This document shows positions 49,860-61,260 of a stretch of DNA of 64,000 nucleotides, piece after piece; within the stretch, counting starts at the first letter, position 1, and each line of letters opens with the position of its first letter. Where the stretch lies: positions 2,293,001 through 2,357,000 of the forward strand of contig NC_061805.1 in the NCBI RefSeq assembly GCF_021462225.1, read 5' to 3'. A program made the translations under genes and the position numbers. The notes beneath the pieces were generated by a model. The model saw only the letters and a program-made list of their open reading frames with translations, did not search any database and had not been told where the DNA came from. The DNA comes from Girardinichthys multiradiatus (Eukaryota > Chordata > Actinopteri > Cyprinodontiformes > Goodeidae).

Positions 49860-51811
49860 TCCTGTTCATGCTTGATGGGTTTCTGTCCTGCTGTTCTAAA
49901 CCCTGTTCTCAACCATTGCTTTAGTTCAACATGCACTGCACTTGTGGCATATGCTGAGTCTGTGTAAATGTTTACTTTCTGTCCTTCTCCTAATTCTAGG
50001 GCCGCTATCACTGCCAAAACCTCTGCTTTCTGTGCTGATTGTGTGTCTGTCAGTCTTTCTGCTTTCACTGTCACAAAGTCTGTCCCTGTGTCCTCCACAA
50101 CTGCATACGCTGCTTTAAGTCCTTCTGTGTCATGTCTGAAACAGCAACCATCTGTATACAGATTTCTAGCATCTGTCAGAGATGTGCTTTTTAGGTCTGG
50201 TCTGATTTTTTCATTAAACTCAACTTTTTCTGCACAGACATGTGGCTCTCCTGATGTCATTCTGTCTGCCATGTTTATGCCTTCATGTGTGTATGTGATG
50301 TTAGGAGCTTCCAGCACCCTGCTCAGTCTCTGTTGTCTCAGTGGTGATAGTGTGAATGTTTTTGAGTTCACAAAAGCCACCATTCCATGTGATGTGAGAA
50401 TATGAAGGGAGTGTCCCATAACTACATGGTCTGTTTTCTGGATTATTTTAGCCATCCCTGCTGTATGTCTGGTGCATTTGTGATGCCTTTGTTCCATGTT
50501 GTCAAGTATAACACTTATGTACATAAGGACTGTTCTTATTCCCCCTTTTTTCTGAAACAGCAGGCCATTGGCTGTGTGTGCTGTTACAGAAACATCCAAA
50601 TAGAATGGAAGCGTGTAGTCGGGGTGTGCCAAGTGTGCAGCTTGGGATAAGCTTGTTTTGAGAGTGATAAAAGCTTCTTCAGCTTCTGTGGTCCATTCCA
50701 AGGGGGCAGTGAGATTTCTCATGCCCTGTTTTTTCACTAAGTCTCTAAGGGGAGCTGTGAGATCAGTGTAGCCAGGGACAAATGATCTGCTGTAACCTGT
50801 AAGGCCCAGAAATGACAACATGTCTTTCACAAAGAGTGGTTTGGAATGAGAAAGTACTGCAGATTGGTGTGCAGGTGACATACCAGTTCCTGGCTGGGAG
50901 ACCACACGGCCCAGGAAGTCCACCTGTCTTCTGCAGATTTGAAGTTTAGCCTTATTGACTTTATAACCTGTCTTGGCTAAATGTGGAAGAACAACAGCAG
51001 TGGCCTCCAAATATTCAGTTACAGTAGGTGTAGCCAAAAGAATGTCATCAACATACTGGATGAGTGTAGTATGCGGTGGGAGTGGGCAGTCCTGTAAGGA
51101 GTCTTTAAGAACTTGGTTAAAGATTCCTGGGGAGAGAGCAAAACCCTGTGGCAAACGAGTGTATCGGTACCTATGTGATCCATAGGTGAAAGCAAAAATA
51201 TCCCTGCATTCTTCAGGTAAAGGCAGGCATAAGAAAGCATTTGCCAGGTCAATGCATGTAAACCATGCATGTTCAGGAGTAAGATTAGTGAGAGCAACAT
51301 AAGGATTTGGAACAGGGACAGTAGGAGTGGACAGTGCTGCATTAACGACCCTCAAATCGTGTGCCATTCTCCATTTCCCTGTTCCTTTTTTCTCAACTGG
51401 TAAAATAGGTGTATTCCACGGGGAAGAGTCAGCCGACTCTAATACACCGGCATTCCACAGACCCTCAATTGTGTCCTTCATGCCCAGTTTAGCAGCGGGT
51501 TTATGAGGGTATTGGGACCTCCAGATTGGTTGATCAGAAGTAAGCTGAAAAGTAATGGGAGTACAGTGTATGAGGCCCACGTCCGTGGGACCTTCTGCCC
51601 AGAGTGTGGAGGGCATGCTCTGTACAACTGCAGCTGCCAGTGGGTGATCTGATTTTTCTCTACCATGATGTCTGTCTAACTGTACATGTTCCAGGGTGCC
51701 TACATCTATGGAGTGATTAAGAATGTGATAAGTGATCCCTGAAGGTGAATAGGAGAGGTTAGGAGTGGAAGAGAGATGCCAATCCTGTAGGGAGAGGGAG
51801 CGTTTTAACAC
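49860..51811 (-). pseudogene. ERV pol: reverse transcriptase and partial RNase H
   Basis: An uninterrupted frame of about 650 codons starts near 51811. RT motifs come in order: DLRVVN, then LPQGF and the catalytic YVDDILLA (about residue 260). A connection region follows, then RNase H with LYTDGC near residue 560 and IYTDSAYA near 630. Family RNase H domains go on for a further 50 or so residues. Here the homology stops at about 49860 and the frame runs 75 nt into unrelated sequence, to a stop at 49784. Integrase is absent. The enzyme would copy RNA into DNA, but the truncated gene and the missing integrase make it non-functional for the element. Confidence 0.88.
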
Positions 51812-52322
51812 ACCCCTAACTCACGTGCTTCATGTCCTGGATGTAGGGCTAAAGAAAGGTGCGGAATGCTATCAGACCACATTTTAAACCAAAATCCTGT
51901 TCTTTGGTCAACCTGACAGAGGCGACTACGCCTTCTGGAGCTACATAAATATCAGTGGTGACAATGTTCCATGTCTCACCTTCCAGCTCATCAGCAAAGC
52001 TTTCCTAGTAACATTCACAGTTATTTCTGTCATAAAACAGGGTGACATGCGGGGGGTCAGGAGGAGAAATGTAGGGTGCCAGGGTGGAGAGGAAGGAAGG
52101 AAGAGAGAACACCTCTGCATGCTGTGGTTTCTGGGTGTAGCAAGACCCAGTAAATGTCAGCCATAGGATCAGACATGGGCTGGATTAAATACTGTCCATG
52201 TGAAAAGTGTGTGTTGCTGCCACATGAAAGTTGGGTGCCATTAGGAAGATGCACCTGCAGTCCGTCTGAACCACACAGAATGGTTGCGCCCATTTTGATC
52301 AACATGTCTCTATCTAGTATAT

Positions 52323-52541
52323 TTACTGGTGATCTGCGGACACTAAGTAACTGTGGTTCAAAGTTTGCCCTCCTATTTCAGTTCTTAGGGGCTTGGTGTA
52401 AGATAGGACCTGTTTAGCCCCAGAAAACCCCATGACAGTGGTAGTCCTTGTGGAGAGAGTGTTGGGAGGGGCTTGTTTGATGGTTGAACATGTAGCTCCA
52501 GTGTCCACCAAAAAAGGAAGACTTTGTCCATACACCGTCAC
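52323..52541 (-). pseudogene. ERV protease fragment
   Basis: The frame contains FLVDTGATCS, the active-site motif of retroviral aspartic proteases (catalytic Asp), followed by a hydrophobic segment (VMGFSG) as in the family. It lies between the gag zinc knuckle (about 52760-52810) and RT (from 51811), the usual order. Another frame (52305-52057) carries the following part, so there is a frameshift. Retroviral proteases are about 100-130 residues. This open piece is 72. Confidence 0.8.
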
Positions 52542-52589
52542 GGACAGTAAGGGGTCCTCAGTCCCTCTGTCCGGGGGGTTCTGTGGGGA

Positions 52590-54657
52590 CCCTCAGTGGT
52601 GGTCTGGCCAGAGACTGGGCTCATCCCAGGCTGGCAATTGGAATGAAGGCTGCTGCTGTTGGCCTCCACGTGATGGACCACCTCGTCCCCTTTGTGGGCG
52701 TCTTGCAGGCCCTCCCATAGGTCCATGCCATCCATATTCCACATGTGGACCGCGTTTGTAGGGACAATCCCTGCTCCAATGACCAGGCTCTTCGCAGTAA
52801 TAGCACACATCAGCATTCCACCACCTCCGTGGCGGTCCTCGCTGGAATCCCCTTCCCCTGGGCCCACCTCGTCCCCTGAAACGACCAGCATGTGCCTGAT
52901 GAGGACCAGAGGTCATAGGCCGCTGTGCAAATGCGTCCTGGTGGCCAGGAAATGTGGCCAGGAGCTTGTGGTGGTTGGGACACAGGTGGTTGGGACACAG
53001 CACCTTCATACATTATTTTGGTGGTTTTATTCTCTTTTTTCTTTTCCCCTGTTTTTTCTTTTGCTTCAGCTAACTGTATTTTTAGTAACTGAGTCTGCAA
53101 CGCTTTAAGTTCTTCCTCATCCTTCTTATGTTCCTCTCTTATTTTAGAGAAATCCTGAATTAAATGGCGATCCCACGTTCCAGTATCAGCCCCTGGTAAA
53201 TCAGGATTGTCTTCCATGTTGGTTTTAACCTGAGTGGGTAAGCCTCTCAGCACAGCGTCTCTGAACCAATCCCTCTGTGAACCCTCATTGGCTGGATTGG
53301 TTCCTGTTTGTGTTTGCCACATGGATTTGCATTGATCCAAATATTCTCTTGGATTGGTGTTTGGATTCCATTCAAATTTAGGGATAGTACCCCCCTAGTT
53401 ACATTGTATAGATCCCTCAGTGCGTCCCCTATGTCTTGGGCATGGAGAGAGAAATGATGTGTCTGGGAAGAGAAGGGAGCGAGCACTTGCTTCAACCTCT
53501 CTACAGCTGTGTGGTTTCATACAACGTGCTGCAATTGCACGGTAGTCCCCTAGAGCTAAAGTGGTGCCTGCGGTAAGTTTGAGTTTCTGGTTGGGGGGCA
53601 CTGCGCTCAGGTGTGTCTTCTGGTGGTTCATGCAGGGTTGAGACGGCTTCCTCATTTTCCTGGGCCTCACATTCTACACTTGGAGTGGGTGAAGCCCAAG
53701 GAGTAGATGGCCGTAGTGGAAATAATCTATGAGGAAGTGTGGCATCAGGCAGCCAGTCACCATACACAGCAACAGTCACTGAGCCTACTTGCTTAGATGG
53801 GGCAGGTGTTGCCATGGTCATGCTTTAGGGTGAATCATCTGTGCAGTGTGAACGGGGTGAGAGATGGTGCTGATCACCATCCAAGATTTCTCGCATTTTT
53901 CTAAGCTTAAACCCATCTGGGCTTACTTGAGTATAAGAGCCAACAGAAAGTGCTTCAGAACAAGCTGGATCAATTACAGACAGAGAGTCTTGTGATTCAG
54001 ATAAGAAAGAAATTAAGTCCTTTTGTTCGTCTTGTGGAGCTGTAGGGGCGGGACAGTAGGTGAGAGCAGCCTGTGGGCTGGACAACCCACGAACAGTTAC
54101 ATACCCTTTTTTGACGTCAAGTACAGGGTACAGCCCTGTGGGAGGAGATGTAGGAGGGGAAGGAGGCTCAGCTGACGGTGGGGGAGTTGCATAAGCTTGT
54201 CTGTTACTTCCTTTTTTCTGTCAGTGTGTGGTTCTGTGTGTGTGGTGTCAGGTTTATCAAACATTGCATATTTACCGCCCTGCCATATTAAAACCATCTG
54301 AGACCAAAATGTCTCATCTTTCGCTGCCTTATCTTTTACATCCTTCCACTTGCCTTTAAACCATCCACTATCTTTACATTTTTCCTCCGCCAACTCTCTT
54401 TCTTTCTTAGCCTTCCTCATATTCAGCCAAAACCATCTGCCAACGTTCTTTCTGCTCTTTTCATCCGTTCCATCTCTCTGTACCTCTTCCTGTATTTTCT
54501 GATTCATTTTCTTAATCAACTTTTGTTCCAGTTTTTCTTCCTGTGTCTGCTGCACCAACTGCCTCACCATATACACCTGTTCCTTAAATGTTTTCCACAC
54601 CGGTGCCTCTACACCCAAACCTGAGTCATCAATCTCCTTTTGAAACTCCCCGTCCAT
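52590..54657 (-). pseudogene. ERV gag, broken into several frames
   Basis: The frame opening at 54657 runs to 54097 and is rich in K and E, as in a matrix region. Further pieces lie at 54085-53825 and 53821-53501 (proline-rich), and 53495-53247 and 53340-52810 (capsid-like, with a charged C-terminal coiled stretch EEHKKDEEELKALQTQL). The last piece is nucleocapsid-like, with one CCHC zinc knuckle C-YYC-EEPGHWSRDC near 52800. The pieces overlap or leave gaps in different frames, so several frameshifts and stops have occurred. The product would be the structural polyprotein. It is not functional here. Confidence 0.75.
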
Positions 54658-55911
54658 CTTACTGGACTGTAAAACTGCCTCACCAGACTATAAATACCCC
54701 ACAAAGTCTTTACACCTTAATACTTGCTTGTCACGTGAACATTCACACCCTTCCTTTCACTTTATTCATGCGCTGGTCAACTGAGGCCATCCAGAAAATG
54801 TGGCACGCTATGTCCCTGGTATCTGGACTATTTTGAGAGTGACATACACACGTCTCAAGACACCTCAATTTTCCCCCAAACCAAGCAGCTTATCAGCACC
54901 CTGTCATTGTTGACACCAGTTAGGTTCCCATACAGGAATGCTGCAATCATTCACCTGCAATGAGAGTCTGGCGAACCGCTGCGCCTCTCCCCACTCACAC
55001 CGTATTTTCACACGCAGTCCCCTAACAAGTCTGTCTCACAGACTATCCCTTCTGTGAACTGCTCATAGATTTTATGTGTTTGTATGTTTATGCACTTTTG
55101 ATCTATTATTGGAGTGTACTAAATATGCTCTCGTTTCTGTTTATTCTAGCTGAATTATCCTATTCAGCTCATAGTTCCTCTTAATCTGTTCTATTCTCAC
55201 TATTATATATATAACTCACATTCACACTCTAACTGTTACTGATCTCACTGGCTCATCCAGCCTGCTCACAGCTTTATGGGACTTTTGACTATGTGTTTTA
55301 AGGTTTACCACATCTGTAATCTGGTTTTATTGAGACAGAACTCAAATAAAACACAGCATTCAAACCTTTGTGTTTTTGCCCGGTCTTAGCTTTCTGACTC
55401 CAGAATACAATGAACAGCCTTCCTATGGACTCTAACCCTTCCTAGGGACTCTAACCCTATTTTAAGGACTCAAACCTTAAGAAACTGATTACACTTCGGA
55501 GGTCCCCACCCTCCGGGACTTCAACCCAGCAAAATCATGAATTCTCGTCAGAAAACCTGTGGAGTTGCCAAACTCAGGAAACATACACGGGCCTCGAACC
55601 CTTATCCAGAGAGACTCTAACCCTCAAATTCCACACGGGCCTCGAACCCTTTAGTTCAAAAAACACTTCTCATTTTGCTTTTCGTGACCTCTTTTACAGT
55701 ACCTTAATGCATTACTTTACACGTGTTAAATTTAGCAGAACATTTCACTTACTCAGACATCTGACACCAATAATTTAGGCCTATCGACAATGCCAAAAGT
55801 GCAGAGTTCATTTAAACAGGTTTCTGCTTACCTCGTAAGAATTGCGGGGGTGCCCCGGAGTCAGAGTCTTTTGGTGAAGTTCTGATTTAGCCGAAAGTCC
55901 TCGCTTTTCCC
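54658..55911 (-). other. ERV leader between primer site and gag
   Basis: Non-coding sequence, long for a retroviral leader (about 1.25 kb). At 55428-55655 it has about seven copies of a short motif related to GACTCTAACCCT. Nothing else was recognised. Confidence 0.6.
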
Positions 55912-55931
55912 AAATCACGTCGGGGTCACCA
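55912..55931 (-). other. ERV primer binding site, tRNA-Trp type
   Basis: The minus strand reads TGGTGACCCCGACGTGATTT, complementary to the 3' end of vertebrate tRNA-Trp (ending GTCGGGGTCA plus CCA). It lies 3 bases from the LTR edge, as expected for priming of minus-strand DNA synthesis. Confidence 0.85.
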
Positions 55932-55934
55932 AGA

Positions 55935-56485
55935 TGATGGAGTTATTCCCTAAACTCCTGCGTGCTCGTTTGTTTGGTAAAGCTAAGACATCCTATACTG
56001 TTACTAACAAAAACAAAGTAATAAAAAGAACTCGGAGGCTGCGCAGCTTTTAGATGCCTGTACAGGGAGAAGCTCGTCCGAATACTTCCGAAACTTCTGA
56101 ATACTACTCCCAGAACAGCAGTTTTTATTCAAAAGCAAGGCGTGTACATTACAGAGAAAAAACATACAAATGTATGTCTGATTTCCTATCCGGAGCTGTC
56201 TGGCACTCTGACATTCAGCTGCCTTTTCAGCATTTCCTGTTTTTCCACTTTTGACCTTTATCTACAGACATATACACAAATATCTTCTTGTTGCAAGGCA
56301 GAAATCTTACATACAGAAATATCTTCTTGTTGTGAGGCAGAAATCTTGCAGACATATACACAGAGAGGCTTTTTAGCAGGCCTCTAAGTTACACAATACA
56401 TTTTATTTCACACATTATTAAACATACTGGAGCATAGCAATACAGATCCTATAAGCATAGCATGAATATTTTCCAACACTCTCCA
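55935..56485 (-). repeat. ERV 5' LTR
   Basis: About 550 bp next to the primer site. On the minus strand it begins TGGAGAGTGTTGG at 56485 and ends CTCCATCA at 55935. TG..CA ends with a short inverted TGGAG/CTCCA are typical. An AATAAA on the minus strand at 56129-56124 can serve as its polyadenylation signal. It is the only LTR of this element in the window, so age cannot be estimated from LTR divergence. Confidence 0.78.
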
Positions 56486-56639
56486 CTGGAAGAACATAAA
56501 GGTTACTAAACAAAACATTTCAATTATATGCATTCATTCAACATACTGTCAGTTACCTTCTTTCCAAAGCAAAGCCTAAATCTTTTTTTTATTTTTTATT
56601 TCATCCTTGTCCCTTAAAGTTTGTACAACTACAGATCCA

Positions 56640-58190
56640 GTCTATTGACTGACTGATTTGCACACCCTTCCATATCCGGTGCCAACCAGACCTGGTGTCT
56701 CTGTCGGGAACTGTGTGTGACCTGGAGCTCCAACTGGGTCCAAATGGGCAGCTGTTAAAACCACGTCCTCAGCTAGTGTTGCGGGTGGAATGATGGATGA
56801 TTTTCTCTGCAGTTCGTGAGTCCTTGGTGCCCAATGGGTATTTTCCTTAAAAATGTTATCTCTCTCTGACCGTGGAATTACAATCCTGCAGCCTCTTGTG
56901 ATTAATCCATTAATGTCTGATAGCTCGTTCTTTACATTCATGTCTGTTCTGATATTCAGTGGTACATTGCCACTGTGTTCAGGGCAACCTGTTCTGATGT
57001 AGCTGATAACTGTTTGTAGTTCATTGTCTACTGAGCATACCATTTTAATGCTCTCCATTTTAGATGGGGAAGCTGGAATGCCTTGAAGTATAGCAGCGAC
57101 ATAACATGACACATCACTGAGCATTTCAGTTTCTTCCTCAGTGCAGATCTGATGGCCCCTGGACAGGGCTGTGGCAACAATGAGGGTTTTCCCTGGCACA
57201 TAGACAGCCTCTGGTGAGTACCTCATGAGTCGCACCAGGAGGCACTGACACCTTAGTGGAAAGGTGTTGAGGCTTCCATTGTTGACCAGTGACACCAAAG
57301 GTCTGTGGTCTGTCTCCAGCCTTAACTTTTACAGGCCACACAAGTATTTATCAAACCTTTCACAGGCCCACATGCTGGCCATACACTCCCTCTCAATCTG
57401 GGCATATTATCTTTCAGCCTCAGAGAACTGTAAGCCACTGGTCTCCATACTTCACCATGGAGCTGAAGCAGCATGGCTCCCGGTCTGTAGCTACTGTCAT
57501 CTGCAGACACTGCTGTGGGTTTGGTGATATCATGAAATGCATCCTTTTAATGTTTTCAACAGCTGACTGAACATCATTGTTCTTTACCAATTTTTTATAA
57601 AGGCTAACACATTGTGGCTAGAGAGGGGATGGATCTTCCCACATAGTTGACCATATCCAGCCTCTACCTTTTACTAGGTATGGCTTGACCCCTGACGGGT
57701 CCATGAGGTGATCCAGGAGGCATAGCTGTCTCTTTCTGAAGGAACATTTTTCTTTTTCAGGTTTAGAGCCCACTGTCTGTATGTGTTGTAGCACCTACAT
57801 CATGCTGTTCCCTTGTGGTCCCATAAACAAGCATGCCATCCATAAAGACTTTACCACCTTCATTGTTTCCAGCATTTACGCTGGGATATCTCTGGTGCGC
57901 TTGTTATGCTATAATGTAGTCTTTTGAAACAGTACCTGCCAAAGGGAGTTATAAATCTGGTAAGTTTACAGCTGTCTAGTTATAGAGGAATCTGCCAGAA
58001 TCCACTGGCCGCATCAAGAGAAGAAAATACAGTTGGTCCTCTTAGTTTGGAGATGATCGTGTCTGGATTAGGCAGGATAAAAGTAGTAGGCTTTTTCTGA
58101 GATTTCTTTAGAACTGGTACCATCGGCGCGCATCATGCTGTAGGCTGTGTCACCTTTTCAACTATGTTGTTGTTCTTCATCCTCTGTGGT
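56640..58190 (-). mobile_element. Ty3/Gypsy-like retrotransposon relic
   Basis: Read on the minus strand, eroded RT pieces appear first: FMDGMLVYG near 57850-57825, where the catalytic Y.DD is expected nearby, and DHLMDPSGVKPYLV near 57715-57675. RNase H-connection residues follow (MVKYGDQWLTVL near 57455). Then an open frame at 57298-56642 has FPLRCQCLLVRLMRYSPEAV, a V.GK region with A..LSR, and ITRGCRIVIPRS, the start of the integrase side. This is the order of Ty3/Gypsy pol. Stops break the RT part, and the element has no LTRs in view. Confidence 0.75.
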
Positions 58191-58224
58191 TCTTCTTTAA
58201 CTTTCTGCAGCATAAAAAAAGGTA

Positions 58225-59765
58225 CGCAACATGCTGTGTGGATGGCATACAACATCCACCAGTGGGCCCACCACCTGCAGGAGGAACAATGAAGGACCGG
58301 TGCAAAGTGGATAAGGCTGCTATCGCAGGCAGAGATCTCGATAACCCGACCCCAAGGTTTAAACTGGGTCTAGGGATGTGGAATGTAACCTCGCTTGAGG
58401 GTAATGAGCCCAAGCTTGTGCATGAGGCCCAGAGATGTTGACAATGGAGGAAAAGTCCGGACAAATTTGGGAGCCCCAAGCGTATAGTGAGGCTCTGATG
58501 GGAACATCTGGTGGAGCCCTCGGTCAGAATGTAACTCCCATCTCCAGGAGAGCTTTTCCTGTATCCAGGTGGAGGCTAGGGACATAGAGTCCGAGTGGAC
58601 TATGTTCTCTACCTCTATTGCCAATGTGGCCGTAAGGTCTGTTGCTGTGGCAATTCCTGAACCTGGTGGTGGACACCAGCAGTAAGCCTATCGGCTTGTG
58701 GGACTGCTGAGGCAGCTGATGATTAATGATGCCAAGCTTGCCATGCACCAGGCGGTAGCAGGGGCAAAAACTCAGACACGGGAGGAGTTCAGTGATGCCA
58801 TGAAGAAGGTTTGTCGGTCGGCCTCGAAGCGGTTCTGGTAAACCGTCTGGAACCTCAGGAGGGGCAAGCAGTGCTTTCCCAAAATTGTTTACAGTGGGAG
58901 AGGGGAGCTGCTGACCTAGACAGTGGGCATTATCAGGCATTGGAAGGAGTACTTCAAGGATCTCCTCAGTCCTGCTGTTACGCCTTCTCTGGTGGAACCA
59001 GAAACAGAGGACTCCGAGTTGGACTTGTTCACTACCTTGACCAAAGTCACCAAAGTGGTTTTAAAACTCCATGGTGGAAAGGCTTCGGAGGTGGATGAGA
59101 TCCACCCTGAGTACCATAGGTTTCTGGATGTTGTGGGCTGTCGTGGATGGCACGCCTCTTTAACATCGTGTGGCGGTCCCTGACCGCCACACGATGGGTG
59201 AGAGACTGGTTTGGTGCAGGGGTACCCTTTGTCACCAGTCTTGTTCATATCTTTCATAGACAGGATTTCTCTGCACAGATAAGGGCCAGAGGGGGTTTGG
59301 TTTTGGGGACCATTAGATTTCTTCTCTCCTTTTTGCTGATGACATGGCTCTGCTGGCTCTCTCTAGCCATGACCTACAGCATGCATTGGGGCGATTTGCA
59401 GCCAAGTGCGAAATGGTGGGGATGAATATCCGCTCCTCCAAGTCCGAGCCCATGGTTCTCAACCACAAAATGGCACAGATGCTGCACCGGTCCGCTGTGT
59501 TGAAGAGAGAGCTGAGCCAAAAGGCCAACTCTCAATTTTCCAGTCGGTCTACATTCATACCCCCACCTTTGTGCATGTACTTTGGGTCAAGACTGAAAGA
59601 ATGAGATCCCGGACACAAGCTGCTGAAATGAGCCTCCTCTGCTGGGTTTTACAGGAACTCCATTAGAGATAGTGTGGTTAGCTCAGCCGTCCGGAAGGAT
59701 CTCAGAGTAGAGCCGCTGCCTATCTACATTGAGAGAAGTCAGCTCAGGTGGCTCGGACATCTGCC
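58225..59765 (+). mobile_element. Non-LTR retrotransposon (RTE/Nimb-like), copy C
   Basis: On the + strand it begins with the endonuclease start GLGMWNVTSLEGNEPKLVHE near 58360-58425. The rest of the endonuclease is largely missing. RT pieces follow: GIIRHWKEYFKDLLSP near 58925, WMARLFNIVWRS near 59145, and SFLLMTWLCWLSLAM (A-D-D lost) near 59340. Then [27 protein letters not shown] is at 59371-59460, and [10 protein letters not shown] near 59730-59765. It is a diverged relative of copies A and B and lies in the other orientation. Confidence 0.75.
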
Positions 59766-59784
59766 ATCCTCCCTCGCCTCCACC

Positions 59785-59970
59785 TTGCACAAATGTTTTA
59801 AGACTGCTGCAGGAAACCAGAGAAAACCCCAACCATGCATCAAAATAACAACAAATCCACACAGAATGGCCCCAACCTAGCGGTGATTTGAACCCATATC
59901 TCACTATTTTGGAGGCAGCAACACTGACCACTGTACCACCATGACTCCCAATCTCAATGGTATCCCTGCC
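59785..59970 (-). repeat. SINE head fragment
   Basis: Read on the minus strand, GTCATGGTGGTACAGTGGTCAG with ATATGGGTTCAAATC is the tRNA-like head (A-box and B-box). TTTTCTCTGGTTTCCTGCAG later is a body like that of the SINE at 33115. It follows LINE copy C directly. Confidence 0.65.
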
Positions 59971-61004
59971 AAACATTACTTTTAGCCTGGTTTAACACCA
60001 ACAGACAAGTAAGTAATGGATTCGATGGTGTCATTTATTTAAGCATTTTTCAACAATGTTAAGTAGGAGCTAAAGCTTTACACATGTCAACACAAAACAC
60101 ATTAATATTCACTTAATAGGGCAGCCTGCAGCAAATGGTCATTGGCTGAAGGATTAAAATAGGGGAGATTATACAGAAGTCGAGTGCCAGAATCTCACTG
60201 GAAGGAGGTGTATAGTGTTGCATGCAACACATGTTCTAGAAGATGAAAACATTTGGCTTTTTAAAACGCAGTACATTACAAACTCTGCATTGCATGTACA
60301 AGGCAGATTCTATATTCTATATCTATTAGGTGTTCTCACAACTTTATAGAAATACAGATGGTAAAAATGCTAAAATCATACTAACCTCTACGTAAGGGGA
60401 ATTCGGTTATATTCCCAGATTTTTATGAGATAGGATTTAAAGTCCAGCGTTTAAGTGTCTTTAAAGGATCAATGAAGTGTTGAGTAACTACAAACCTGTT
60501 TTAATGGATATGTGACATCATCAGGATTTTTGTAGTCCAACTGTGGAATGTGCTGGTAATGTCTGTCAAAGCTGGCAGATAGTTTCAATTATCACCCTGC
60601 AGACTATTTCTGTACAGAATGGTATCAGTAGATCATTTAACATCTCATGTACAAAAACAATTATTCACAAGGAAAATGGAGTAAAACTTCAAGTCAGTTT
60701 TAGATCATAAGAGATATATGTGATGAATAACTTTAAGAGTAGGACTTTAAATAAGTAACACAATTCAAAATCATATTCAAACATGACCTAGTCTAAAAAA
60801 ATGTATCTAGACTAATGGAGTTTTAAACGAAAATTCAACATGGAAAACTCATTATTACCTCCAGCTTTGTCTGATTACTCCTCCATGCGGCATGCTGCAC
60901 CAATCAGTGTCAAGTCCGCATTTCTCCCTGACCAATCATCCTTCAAGGCTCCACTTTAAAAGATCTTCGTCCATGGAACCCTCCGTTCTTCAGCTGAACT
61001 TTAA
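59971..61004. other. Non-coding, nothing recognised
   Basis: About 1 kb of AT-rich sequence between repeats, with no gene or family recognised. Confidence 0.4.
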
Positions 61005-61095
61005 AAATCAGAATCAGAATCAGCTTTATTGCCAAGTTCGTACATACAAACAAGAAATTTGCCTCCGGTACACTTTGCTCTTTTGTTCTGTTTTT

Positions 61096-61210
61096 GCATT
61101 ACAGAATATACAAATTTACAATTTACAATGTACAATATACAATGTACAATGCAATATTCTGCATTACAGAATATACACAATTACAATTTACAATGTACAA
61201 TATACTCATA
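61096..61210 (-). repeat. Tandem duplication in LINE 3' tail, period 65
   Basis: The stretch GCATTACAGAATATAC, then ACAATTTACAATGTACAATA, starts at 61096 and again at 61161. Both halves are rich in shorter ACAATGTACAAT repeats. It lies in the 3' untranslated part of the LINE. Confidence 0.8.
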
Positions 61211-61260
61211 TCTAATAAAAAAGGTGCATTTGCCACATCTGTATGCTGTTGTTCTGTACT

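Larger units (their letters stand above)
49860..56485 (-). mobile_element. Endogenous retrovirus, 5' half only
   Basis: On the minus strand the order is LTR (56485-55935), primer binding site, a 1.25-kb leader, gag with a zinc knuckle, protease, then RT and the start of RNase H. The sequence breaks off at about 49860 inside RNase H. There is no integrase, envelope or second LTR in the window, so this provirus is truncated and cannot be complete. Gag is spread over several frames. The RT reading frame is intact up to the break. The protease motif LVDTGAT, the single CCHC knuckle and the tRNA-Trp-type primer site point to a retrovirus-like element. The genus was not determined. Confidence 0.88.

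Noticed and set aside
49968..50405. 145-codon frame on the + strand (and others in 50400-53100)
   Set aside because: These are antisense shadows of the provirus pol and gag frames. They show no domain.
55428..55655. Interstitial telomere repeat (TTAGGG-like on the minus strand)
   Set aside because: The repeated unit is close to AGGGTTAGAGTCC with irregular spacing, not a hexamer array. It belongs to the provirus leader.
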